From UBA4575 sp002386945 (GTDB taxonomy: Bacteria; Pseudomonadota; Gammaproteobacteria; UBA4575), in assembly GCA_943789445.1 (NCBI GenBank), contig CALSUC010000002.1, forward strand, positions 124,001 through 188,000: a DNA stretch of 64,000 nucleotides. Reading direction: 5' to 3'. The position numbers and the translations under genes were made by a program. The notes under the pieces are model-generated. The model was not told the origin of the DNA and did no database searches. It was given only the letters and a program-made list of their open reading frames with translations. Positions 7,789 to 15,127 of the stretch are shown in pieces (within the stretch, counting starts at the first letter, position 1; each line of letters begins with the position of its first letter).

Positions 7789-9192
7789 ATGAGTTTATTA
7801 CCCCTATTTATTGATTTAAAAGAGCAGCATTGTTTGATCGTGGGCGGCGGTACAATCGCTGCTCGGAAACTAGCTATGCTGTGCAAAGCAGGTGCTTGCG
7901 TAACCGTAGTGAGCCCTGAGCTGTCCGTACAAACTGAAAAGTTATGCCAAGAGTATAATTGTCAGCTTGAACGACGTGCATTTGTAGAAGAAGACATTCA
8001 GGGCCAGCGTTTAATTATTGCAGCCACTTCCATTGCTGCAGTTAATCAGCAGGTGAGTGAGCTAGCAAAAGCGAAGGGTATCTTGGTTAATGTTGCCGAC
8101 GACTTTACCCAGGGTGATGTCGTATTGCCTTCGGTGATTGATCGAGACCCTATTCAAATCGCCATCACAACAGGTGGTGCTTCGCCAGTCTTGGCACGTA
8201 TGATCCGTCGCAACTTGGAACGCCATCTGCCAGCTGCTTACGGTCAATTAGCCAATTTGGTAGAAAAGTATCGAAGCCCCGTAAGCAAACAATTAACCGA
8301 TGAAACACAGCGCCGACGATTCTGGGAAGACGTGTTGCAAGGGCCGATCGCTGAATCAGTCTTTGCCGGTAATTTGCAGATTGCCGAACAGGCCTTGAGT
8401 CAGCGCATCACAGAAGAAGATTTTACTACTGATAGCCATGGTGAGGTTTATCTGGTGGGTGCTGGTCCAGGTGATCCTGACTTGCTGACATTCCGTGCCT
8501 TGCGTTTGATGCAACAGGCAGATGCCGTGGTTTATGACCGTCTAGTATCAGACGAGATTATGTCTTTGGTCCGCAAAGATGCTGAAAAGATTTATGCTGG
8601 AAAACAACGTTCTAATCATGCCATTCCACAGGAATCGATTAACCATCTACTAGTTCGTTTAGCGAAGGAAGGCAAACGTGTCTTACGGCTGAAGGGCGGC
8701 GACCCATTTATTTTTGGTCGTGGTGGCGAAGAGATTGAGACCTTGATGGACGAGGGTGTGGCCTTCCAAGTGGTGCCAGCAGTGACCGCTGCCGCAGGTT
8801 GTGCAGCCTACTCTGGTATTCCTTTAACCCATCGAGATCACGCTCAGGCCTGTATTTTTGTTACCGGTCATTTAAAAGATGGCAGTGTCGACTTGAATTG
8901 GAAGATGCTTGCACATAAGCAGCAAACCATTGTTTTCTATATGGGGCTGTATGGCTTATCGATGATCTGTGAGCAATTAATCAAACATGGTTTGGATTCA
9001 GATACCCCTGCGGCCTTGGTCAGCAAAGGAACTACACCTGATCAGCGTGTATTGATTGGTGATTTAAATAGCTTACCTAGCTTGGTCGACAAACATGCAG
9101 TCAGTGGCCCTACGCTGATTATTGTCGGTAGTGTGGTGAGTCTGCATAGCAAGCTGCATTGGTATCAGACAGATACTGAAATTACTGATTAA
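7789..9192 (+). CDS. cysG: Siroheme synthase CysG (trifunctional)
   Basis: The protein converts uroporphyrinogen III to siroheme in three activities: C-methylation at C2 and C7, NAD-dependent oxidation of precorrin-2 and ferrochelation. Residues 1-210 are the dehydrogenase/chelatase half with the NAD-binding VGGGTIAARK at 18-27. Residues from about 218 are the SUMT methyltransferase with VYLVGAGPGDPDLLT and LRLKGGDPFIFGRGGEE. At 467 residues it matches E. coli CysG (457) and is complete. It follows dsrS with one base between, so it likely supplies siroheme for a sulfite or nitrite reductase matured by the upstream genes (inference). It could also feed precorrin-2 to B12-type pathways, although this window shows B12 uptake rather than synthesis. 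Confidence 0.96.
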   Translation: MSLLPLFIDLKEQHCLIVGGGTIAARKLAMLCKAGACVTVVSPELSVQTEKLCQEYNCQLERRAFVEEDIQGQRLIIAATSIAAVNQQVSELAKAKGILVNVADDFTQGDVVLPSVIDRDPIQIAITTGGASPVLARMIRRNLERHLPAAYGQLANLVEKYRSPVSKQLTDETQRRRFWEDVLQGPIAESVFAGNLQIAEQALSQRITEEDFTTDSHGEVYLVGAGPGDPDLLTFRALRLMQQADAVVYDRLVSDEIMSLVRKDAEKIYAGKQRSNHAIPQESINHLLVRLAKEGKRVLRLKGGDPFIFGRGGEEIETLMDEGVAFQVVPAVTAAAGCAAYSGIPLTHRDHAQACIFVTGHLKDGSVDLNWKMLAHKQQTIVFYMGLYGLSMICEQLIKHGLDSDTPAALVSKGTTPDQRVLIGDLNSLPSLVDKHAVSGPTLIIVGSVVSLHSKLHWYQTDTEITD

Positions 9193-9222
9193 GTGATTCA
9201 CTAGTCGTCCTGCCAATTTTTT

Positions 9223-9711
9223 ATGAGCCTTATATCCGCATTCACCTCTAGCGAAGCCTTAGTGCTGAATGCGCCGGCACCTAATTTTGATCTGTTCGAT
9301 CATAGTGGTGTGCGTCATACCCTCGAAGATTATCGTGGGTCATGGTTGGTCTTATACTTTTATCCGAAAGATAACACCCCTAGTTGCACTGCCGAGGCCT
9401 GTGCCTTACGTGATAACTACACACCCTTGCAGCAGGAGCAGACACAGATATTAGGTGTCAGCATCGGTTCAGAGGGTAGTCATCAGCGATTTGCCCAGCG
9501 TCATCAGCTGCCTTTCCCACTGTTGATAGACGATGGTGATCTCGCCAGGCGCTATCATGCTTTATTTCAGTTGGGGCCGATCAAGCTCGCAAAACGGCAT
9601 AGTTTTATTATTGATCCTGCTGGACGCTTACGAAAAATCTATCGTAAGGTAACTAGTCGATCACATGCGCAACAACTCCTCATCGATATTAAGGTTCTGA
9701 AGAGCGGCTAA
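9223..9711 (+). CDS. bcp: Peroxiredoxin, Bcp/PrxQ type
   Basis: A 162-residue thioredoxin-fold peroxiredoxin that reduces hydroperoxides with thioredoxin as donor. The peroxidatic cysteine is C55 in the TPSC motif, and C60 (C-x4-C) is the expected resolving cysteine of the atypical 2-Cys PrxQ class. The YPKDNTPSCTAEACALRD block is diagnostic. It has no signal peptide. The start lacks a strong Shine-Dalgarno sequence. It is 30 bases after cysG on the same strand and may be cotranscribed; protecting redox-sensitive sulfur or siroheme enzymes would be a reasonable inference. The cobalamin riboswitch begins 37 bases after its stop. Confidence 0.92.
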   Translation: MSLISAFTSSEALVLNAPAPNFDLFDHSGVRHTLEDYRGSWLVLYFYPKDNTPSCTAEACALRDNYTPLQQEQTQILGVSIGSEGSHQRFAQRHQLPFPLLIDDGDLARRYHALFQLGPIKLAKRHSFIIDPAGRLRKIYRKVTSRSHAQQLLIDIKVLKSG

Positions 9712-9747
9712 GTGTAGTAAGCTTTAGCCTCTTAGAAACACACATGC

Positions 9748-9968
9748 GGTTCAGGTGCTTACCTTGGCTTAATTGTTCAACGGTGAGTGAAACAGGGAAT
9801 CTGGTAAAAGCCAGAGCTGCCCCCGCAACGGTAAGAGAGTCTATCTGCATTATTTACCACTGTGCTCACAAGGCATGGGAAGGTTATGCAGACGTTTAAC
9901 TAATTTGGCTAAAGAAGTTTTCGCCAAGTTGGTTAAACCGCTCTTGAGCCCGGAGACCGGCCTGAACT
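9748..9968 (+). promoter_or_regulatory. Cobalamin (B12) riboswitch
   Basis: The 397-base gap before btuB holds a textbook adenosylcobalamin riboswitch. The closing stem pairs GTTCAGG near 9749 with CCTGAAC at 9961-9967. The conserved core GGGAATCTGGT...CCAG followed by GCTGCCCCCGCAACGGTAA is at about 9795-9843, and the B12 box GAGCCCGGAGACCGGCC is at about 9945-9961. An insert of roughly 100 bases between these parts corresponds to the variable peripheral helices. Being directly upstream of btuB it should repress expression when adenosylcobalamin is plentiful. The remaining bases up to 10108 hold three hairpins, listed separately. Confidence 0.95.
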
Positions 9969-9975
9969 GTACGGC

Positions 9976-10064
9976 AAATTGCGGTGGGCAATTTAGGTTG
10001 GAATATGGGTAGTTGATTTTTCATCGACTACTTAATCTATTGTGCGCGATAAATTAGTATCGCG
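9976..10064 (+). promoter_or_regulatory. Likely riboswitch expression platform: three hairpins
   Basis: Three inverted repeats follow the riboswitch. They are AAATTGC/GCAATTT at 9976-9994 (5-base GGTGG loop), GTAGTTGAT/ATCGACTAC at 10009-10031 (one G-U pair) and CGCGATA/TATCGCG at 10045-10064. None is followed by a long U tract, so a simple intrinsic terminator is unlikely; control of translation initiation or Rho access is more plausible. The btuB Shine-Dalgarno GGAAGGGG at about 10095-10102 lies outside the last stem. Confidence 0.5.
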
Positions 10065-10108
10065 GCCCACTGCGTTTGCTCATAACATACTATCCGGAAG
10101 GGGATCTT

Positions 10109-11983
10109 ATGAGTTTTATGCGCACCTCTATTTTATTATTTATTTTTTTATTCCAGCCTGTAATGGCAGAAGATATCCTGCCGACCATCTCTGTTACCGC
10201 TAGTCGTACACCGATTGAGGTGCAGCATAGCTCGACTACCATCAGCATTATCACAGCAGAACAGATTGCCGAAAGCAAAGCAGTTTATGTCAGTGAGCTG
10301 CTGCAATCTGTGGCAGGTTTGAATGTCTCACGTACCGGTGGCTCTGGAAACATAACGCAGCTACGGATGCGTGGCGGTGAGGCTAATCATGTCTTGGTTC
10401 TGATTGATGGGATTGAGGCGAATAGGCTGTCGTCAGGATCGGAGTTTCGATTTGATAAAATTAGCACTGAGCAGATTGAGCGTATTGAAGTGTTGCGAGG
10501 AGCACAAAGCTCCCTATGGGGGAGTGATGCCCTAAGCGGTGTAATTAATATTATTACTAAACGAGCAAAAAAAGGGCAGGAGGTAACGCTTAGTTCAAGT
10601 CTTGGGCAGCGTGATTACTGGAGAAAAGGATTAAGCCTCGGATATGGAGGAGATCAATTTGATATCCAGTTAGGTGCTGACCTTGTTAGAACTGACGGAG
10701 TTAATTCCATTAGATTAGGTAACGAGAAAGATGGCTTTAATCAGAAAGTCTTAAATTTAAAGAGCCATTATAATTTCAATAATGGTGCAGAGCTTGGCTT
10801 GGTATTTCATTATAAAAATAGCGATGGTGAATCTGATCCTAGTAATAGTTCAGATGGATATGCTGAAGATGACGAGAAAGAGTATTTAAGCCGTGTTTTT
10901 TATAAATGGGATTCATGGCAAAGCCGTTGGCAGCAACAGCTTGCTTACTCCGTTGTCGACCAGAAAAATAAAAATAAACAGGCTTCTGCTAGATCAACGT
11001 ATGACGGTAAGAAACACAAATGGATGTATCAGAGTACCTTTAAACTACCTGTCTCTAATGACAGGATTAATCGTCAAAGCCTAACCTTTGCAGCTGAACG
11101 TGAACGCGATAACTATGAACAGGTCACTAGTAGCTCTAGTCATAAACAGCGCATAGTAAATTATGGGTACGTTGCTGAATATCAATTAGGATTTATGGAT
11201 GACTTTAATTTTTCTGCTAGTGGTCGTGCAGATGATAATGATGAGTTTAAGAATACGAAAACTTACCGATTGGGTTTGAGCTATATTTACCCTGACTGGG
11301 GTACTAAATTACATATTGCACATGCAACAGGTGTTAAAAATCCAACATTTACCGAGCTATTTGGCTGGTCACCAGCCAGCTTTATTGGTAACCCAGATCT
11401 GAAGGCTGAGCATTCTAAGGATTGGGAGCTGGGAGTATCTCAGGAATTTTTTGACGAGCAAATGAATCTAACAGTGACTCTGTTTCAACAGCGACTTAAA
11501 GATGAGATTGCTAGTAACAAGTCCTACAATGGATCAATTAATTCTGATGGAGAGAGTAAACGTGATGGCCTTGAGCTAGACTTACAAGGTAACTTATCAG
11601 GCAATATTCGATATGGTTTTTCTTATACTTATCTTGTTGCGACTGAAGGTGTTAGTGGTGGTGATGATAAAACCGAAGTCAGACGACCTAAGCATCAATG
11701 GAGTGGTTTGTTAAATTATGCCTTCTTTGAAGATAAGGCTAATCTACAACTGTCAGCTGATCATATTGGTAAGCATCGCGATGTTGATTGGAGTGGAGGC
11801 TCTGGCAGTAGGGTTGAATTAGATGACTATCTCCTGATTAATATGACCATAAACTATGCAGTAGCCTCTGACCTTAAGCTATGGGGGCGTGTAAGCAACC
11901 TCTTTGATGAGGACTATGCTGAGGTTTCAGGATATAACGATGAAGGAACCACTATCTATGCTGGTTTTGAAATTACACTATAG
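10109..11983 (+). CDS. btuB: TonB-dependent vitamin B12 receptor BtuB
   Basis: An outer-membrane TonB-dependent transporter of 624 residues that takes up cobalamins. A signal peptide covers residues 1-20 and the mature N-terminus carries a TonB box (ISVTASRTP), followed by the plug domain (HVLVLIDGIEANR, GAQSSLWGSDALSGVINIITK) and a 22-strand barrel ending in an aromatic-poor FEITL. The ATG at 10109 has a strong GGAAGGGG eight bases upstream; the in-frame TTG at 10076 is rejected. Regulation by the B12 riboswitch and a cobalamin adenosyltransferase 11 bases downstream support cobalamin as substrate over other TonB ligands. The middle section is more AT-rich with many Asn/Lys codons, as usual for surface loops. 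Confidence 0.93.
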   Translation: MSFMRTSILLFIFLFQPVMAEDILPTISVTASRTPIEVQHSSTTISIITAEQIAESKAVYVSELLQSVAGLNVSRTGGSGNITQLRMRGGEANHVLVLIDGIEANRLSSGSEFRFDKISTEQIERIEVLRGAQSSLWGSDALSGVINIITKRAKKGQEVTLSSSLGQRDYWRKGLSLGYGGDQFDIQLGADLVRTDGVNSIRLGNEKDGFNQKVLNLKSHYNFNNGAELGLVFHYKNSDGESDPSNSSDGYAEDDEKEYLSRVFYKWDSWQSRWQQQLAYSVVDQKNKNKQASARSTYDGKKHKWMYQSTFKLPVSNDRINRQSLTFAAERERDNYEQVTSSSSHKQRIVNYGYVAEYQLGFMDDFNFSASGRADDNDEFKNTKTYRLGLSYIYPDWGTKLHIAHATGVKNPTFTELFGWSPASFIGNPDLKAEHSKDWELGVSQEFFDEQMNLTVTLFQQRLKDEIASNKSYNGSINSDGESKRDGLELDLQGNLSGNIRYGFSYTYLVATEGVSGGDDKTEVRRPKHQWSGLLNYAFFEDKANLQLSADHIGKHRDVDWSGGSGSRVELDDYLLINMTINYAVASDLKLWGRVSNLFDEDYAEVSGYNDEGTTIYAGFEITL

Positions 11984-11994
11984 GAGATAACGCT

Positions 11995-12570
11995 ATGGGC
12001 AATCGCTTAACTAAGATATACACGCGCACGGGTGATGATGGCAGTACAGGCTTAGCGACTGGTGAGCGCGTCAGTAAGGACTGCTCATTGATTAAGGCGC
12101 AGGGTGATCTAGATGAACTGAATGCTAATCTAGCCTGTGTCTTGGTACATAGCGTAGAACAAGATGAAGTCTGTGCCATTATTCGTGCCGTGCAACATCA
12201 GCTATTTAATGTTGGTGCCGAACTTAGTGCACCGCAATGTGAGCTGACTCATGCGGATGATATTCTTTGGTTAGAGCGATGGATCGATCATTTCAATCAA
12301 GGGCTAGCGCCACTCAAAGATTTCATTCTGCCAGGTGGTGATGCAGCAGTTGCCCATTGTCATGTTGCACGCACAGTTTGCAGGAGGGCAGAACGGCACT
12401 TAGTTGAGTGGTCACATGAATATGCAATACGTACAGAGTTGGTGCAGTATGTTAATCGCTTATCTGACTTACTCTTTGTACTCTGTCGTGTAATTGAAAA
12501 ACTGAAGCAGACAGCTCCGAGCTATTGGCAGAAAGATTTAAAGCTACCTGAGCCTAGTGAGGCCATATGA
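11995..12570 (+). CDS. pduO: PduO-type corrinoid adenosyltransferase
   Basis: This 191-residue enzyme transfers the adenosyl group of ATP to cob(I)alamin, making the coenzyme form. Family landmarks are the N-terminal KIYTRTGDDGSTGLATG ATP-binding segment, the GDLDELNA motif near 38, the RTVCRRAERHLVEW helix near 125 and YVNRLSDLLFVLCR near 150. It is complete and typical in length. It starts 11 bases after btuB with GGAGA upstream, so uptake and activation of B12 are encoded together and presumably share riboswitch control. PduO-type enzymes are unrelated to CobA/BtuR. Confidence 0.94.
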   Translation: MGNRLTKIYTRTGDDGSTGLATGERVSKDCSLIKAQGDLDELNANLACVLVHSVEQDEVCAIIRAVQHQLFNVGAELSAPQCELTHADDILWLERWIDHFNQGLAPLKDFILPGGDAAVAHCHVARTVCRRAERHLVEWSHEYAIRTELVQYVNRLSDLLFVLCRVIEKLKQTAPSYWQKDLKLPEPSEAI

Positions 12571-12631
12571 TTAACTGTAAGCGGTGCTGTAAATAACAAG
12601 TAAGTAACAGGCTGGTTAGCTGGAGATTACT

Positions 12632-13528
12632 ATGCTGAGATTTGGAGTAGACCTGGGCGGCAGTAAAATTGAATTGATTGCCTTAGATGATGCAGCTGCA
12701 GAATGTTATCGCCAGCGTGTCACAACCCCACAGGGTGATTATAAAAAGACATTGCTGGCGATAGCTGATCTGGTTGCCACTGCCGAGACTAAACTGGCTG
12801 CCGTAGGTAGTGTCGGTATTGGTACGCCCGGTTCGATTTCACCGACGACAGGTTTGCTTCGCAACAGTAACTCAGTCTGTCTTAATGGCATGCCATTGCA
12901 GCAAGACCTAGAAAAGATATTGGCACGTCCAGTGCGCTTAGCAAATGATGCCAACTGCTTTGCCCTGTCTGAGGCTGTCGATGGTGCGGCGATGGATGCT
13001 GCTAGTGTCTTTGCCGTGATTATTGGTACTGGCTGTGGCGCTGGTTTAGTGATCGATAAAAAACTGATTAATGGGGCCAACGCGATTAGCGGTGAGTGGG
13101 GGCATAATCCTTTGCCGGCACCAAGTCAGGAAGAGCAGGCAGTCCCCCGTTGCTGGTGTGGTAGAAGTCTTTGCATAGAAAGTTTTTTATCCGGTCCCGC
13201 ACTGTCTGCCGAGTATCAGCGGGTGGGTCGACAGTTTAGATCTGCACAAGAGATAGTGGACTTGGCCACTAAAGGGGATGTAGCGGCTGAGGCCGTGTTG
13301 CAAACATATGAATTGCGTTTGGCGAGAAGTCTGGCTCAGGTTGTTAATATTTTAGACCCGCATGTTATTGTGTTTGGAGGTGGCCTATCTAATATGACCA
13401 GACTCTATGACAATGTGCCACCGTTGTTGTCTGAGTTTGTTTTTACTGATGTAGTGCAAACTGAATTACGCAGACCTAAGTTTGGCGACTCCAGTGGAGT
13501 TCGTGGTGCTGCCCGGTTATGGTCTTGA
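12632..13528 (+). CDS. mak: ROK-family sugar kinase, Mak (fructokinase)-like
   Basis: A 298-residue ROK kinase closely resembling E. coli Mak (manno(fructo)kinase). The phosphate-binding motif DLGGSKIELIAL is at 7-18, the catalytic aspartate is D106 in LANDAN, and the structural zinc is bound by H158 (GEWGHNPLP) plus C174, C176 and C181 (CWCGRSLC). Family members phosphorylate fructose, mannose or related sugars with ATP; the exact substrate here is not shown by sequence. It lies 61 bases after the adenosyltransferase on the same strand, an unexpected neighbour for B12 genes. Its end overlaps the open frame of the next gene, whose preferred start is 8 bases downstream. Confidence 0.88.
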   Translation: MLRFGVDLGGSKIELIALDDAAAECYRQRVTTPQGDYKKTLLAIADLVATAETKLAAVGSVGIGTPGSISPTTGLLRNSNSVCLNGMPLQQDLEKILARPVRLANDANCFALSEAVDGAAMDAASVFAVIIGTGCGAGLVIDKKLINGANAISGEWGHNPLPAPSQEEQAVPRCWCGRSLCIESFLSGPALSAEYQRVGRQFRSAQEIVDLATKGDVAAEAVLQTYELRLARSLAQVVNILDPHVIVFGGGLSNMTRLYDNVPPLLSEFVFTDVVQTELRRPKFGDSSGVRGAARLWS

Positions 13529-13536
13529 GGATTATG

Positions 13537-14074
13537 ATGAAAGATGAAATTGAAATGCCCGCAGTAATGAGTTGGAAATGGCTGGTTGCGATAATTATGT
13601 TTCTGGCCTTGAGCCGTTGTCTACCACATCCACCTAATTTCACACCACTTGCTGCGATGAGTCTGTTATCAGGTGCCTTCCTGCGTGACTGGCGCCTAGC
13701 TTTAATTATCCCTTTAGGTGCGATGCTACTCAGTGATCTATATTTAGGCTTACATAATTCGATGCTATTTGTGTATGTAGCGATGGCTGCCATAGTCATT
13801 TTTAGTCGTTATGGCTTACAGCGAGTTTCCTTTTTTAGGCTCACATTGGCTTCTGCCTTATCGGCGGTTTGGTTTTTCTTGTTGACGAACTTCGGCGCTT
13901 GGCTGGGCAATGAAATCTATGCGCCTACCATGAATGGTCTGATGCAGGCCTATGTCGCTGGTATTCCATTCTTTCCGCAACACCCTGCTATCTAGTGTGT
14001 TGTTTACCTTGCTTGCCTATCTTGCATTATTTAGCGCAGTGAGATGGCAACATAGCCGTACAGAAACGGTCTAA
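13537..14074 (+). pseudogene. DUF6580-like membrane protein with frameshift
   Basis: A small membrane protein with hydrophobic helices (WLVAIIMFLALSR, LALIIPLGAMLLSDLYLGL, FVYVAMAAIVIF and others) resembling the DUF6580 putative-transport family. The continuous frame ends at 13995 after FFPQHPAI, which lacks the last helix. Dropping one C in TTTCCGC (13972-13978) restores FFRNTLL, the family's usual continuation, and a final membrane helix (SSVLFTLLAYLALFSAV) down to a TAA at 14072-14074. So the gene carries a one-base insertion at about 13975, either a sequencing error, a real mutation or, less likely, programmed frameshifting. The ATG at 13537 has GAGGA upstream; other ATGs are at 13519 and 13534. 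A role in corrinoid transport is only suggested by its neighbours. Confidence 0.75.
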
Positions 14075-14079
14075 TCAAT

Positions 14080-14721
14080 CTAAACGTCTGCGCTGGGTTT
14101 TTGGCGATATTCGCAGAGCTCACGGATAATGCATTGCGAGCATAAAGGTTTGCGCGCAATGCAGGTGTAGCGACCATGCAAGATCATCCAGTGATGGGCG
14201 TCGCGTTTAAATTCTTCAGGGACTAAACGTTCCAAGCGTTTTTCTACTTCTAGTACATTCTTTCCTGGTGCAATGGCAGTGCGGTTAGACACGCGAAAGA
14301 TATGAGTGTCTACAGCAATAGTTGGATGGCCAAAGGCTGTGTTTAAAACCACATTGGCTGTTTTTCTACCGACTCCAGGTAGTGACTCTAAAGCGGCGCG
14401 ATCTTCTGGTACGACGCTATTATAATCATCGATTAAGATCTTGCAGGTCTTAATGATGTTTTTTGCCTTGGTGTTAAACAGCCCAATACTTTGCACAAAA
14501 GTCTTTAGTTTTTTCTCACCTAAGTCGTAGATAGCCTGTGGTGTGTTGGCGACGAGATATAATTTATCGGTGGCTTTGTTGACGCTGATATCGGTTGCCT
14601 GCGCCGATAAAATAACAGCGATTAATAATTCAAACTCATTGGCGTAGTGCAACTCAGTCCTTGGCTTTGGATTTTGCTCGCGCAAGATTGAAAAAATCGC
14701 TATGCGTTTTTCGCGGTTCAT
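14080..14721 (-). CDS. nth: Endonuclease III
   Basis: A bifunctional DNA glycosylase/AP lyase that removes oxidised pyrimidines in base-excision repair. The helix-hairpin-helix SLPGVGRKTANVV holds catalytic K120, and D138 lies in AVDTH. The C-terminal 4Fe-4S cluster is ligated by C187, C194, C197 and C203 (C-x6-C-x2-C-x5-C). The length of 213 residues is typical. It overlaps the upstream ferredoxin gene by 4 bases. In E. coli nth ends the rsx (rnf) operon, so this juxtaposition reflects an old gene order. The 3' end faces the frameshifted membrane gene. Confidence 0.97.
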   Translation of the reverse strand: MNREKRIAIFSILREQNPKPRTELHYANEFELLIAVILSAQATDISVNKATDKLYLVANTPQAIYDLGEKKLKTFVQSIGLFNTKAKNIIKTCKILIDDYNSVVPEDRAALESLPGVGRKTANVVLNTAFGHPTIAVDTHIFRVSNRTAIAPGKNVLEVEKRLERLVPEEFKRDAHHWMILHGRYTCIARKPLCSQCIIRELCEYRQKPSADV

Positions 14722-15119
14722 GATTTTTCTTGTAGGCGTTTGAGCTCAGCTAATTTATCCGCCATGCTGGCCTTGCTCTGTTGCCGAGCGGCATGCACGA
14801 CTTGGCTACGTGCCTCTAATCGCAGTTTGCGCAATTGTAGACGTTGCTTGCTGGCGCCAGCAAATGCTTTGCGATCCTGCTTATGCTCATCACTCTTAAT
14901 GGCTTCGCTGTATTCAGGGTTTTCACGCATCTCAATACAGTCGACTGGGCAGGGTTGTATGCAGAGCTTGCAGCCTGTGCAATAGCTTTTGATTACGCTA
15001 TGCATCAGTTGTGAGGTGCCTAAGATGGCATCAAAGGGGCAGGCCTTCAGGCAGAGAGCGCAACCGATGCAGCGTTGCTCATCAATAAACGCAAGCTGTG
15101 CGCTGTATTGATTATGCAT
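14718..15119 (-). CDS. RnfB/RsxB-like two-cluster ferredoxin, lacking membrane anchor
   Basis: A 133-residue protein with two 4Fe-4S ferredoxin motifs: C17, C20, C23, C27 (CIGCALCLKACP) and C47, C50, C53, C57 (CTGCKLCIQPCP). This matches the C-terminal ferredoxin part of RnfB/RsxB. The usual N-terminal membrane helix and extra Fe-S domain of about 100 residues are absent, replaced by a 12-residue leader. The C-terminal half is a highly charged, probably coiled-coil Lys/Arg/Gln-rich tail. No rnfA, C, D, G or E is adjacent. It is 8 bases after metG and overlaps nth by 4, an arrangement I recall from xanthomonads. It may serve as a stand-alone electron carrier. Confidence 0.85.
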   Translation of the reverse strand: MHNQYSAQLAFIDEQRCIGCALCLKACPFDAILGTSQLMHSVIKSYCTGCKLCIQPCPVDCIEMRENPEYSEAIKSDEHKQDRKAFAGASKQRLQLRKLRLEARSQVVHAARQQSKASMADKLAELKRLQEKS

Positions 15120-15127
15120 AACTAACC

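Noticed and set aside
12739..13080. 113-codon minus-strand frame within mak
   Set aside because: Antisense to the conserved kinase core, no ribosome-binding site, no family resemblance.
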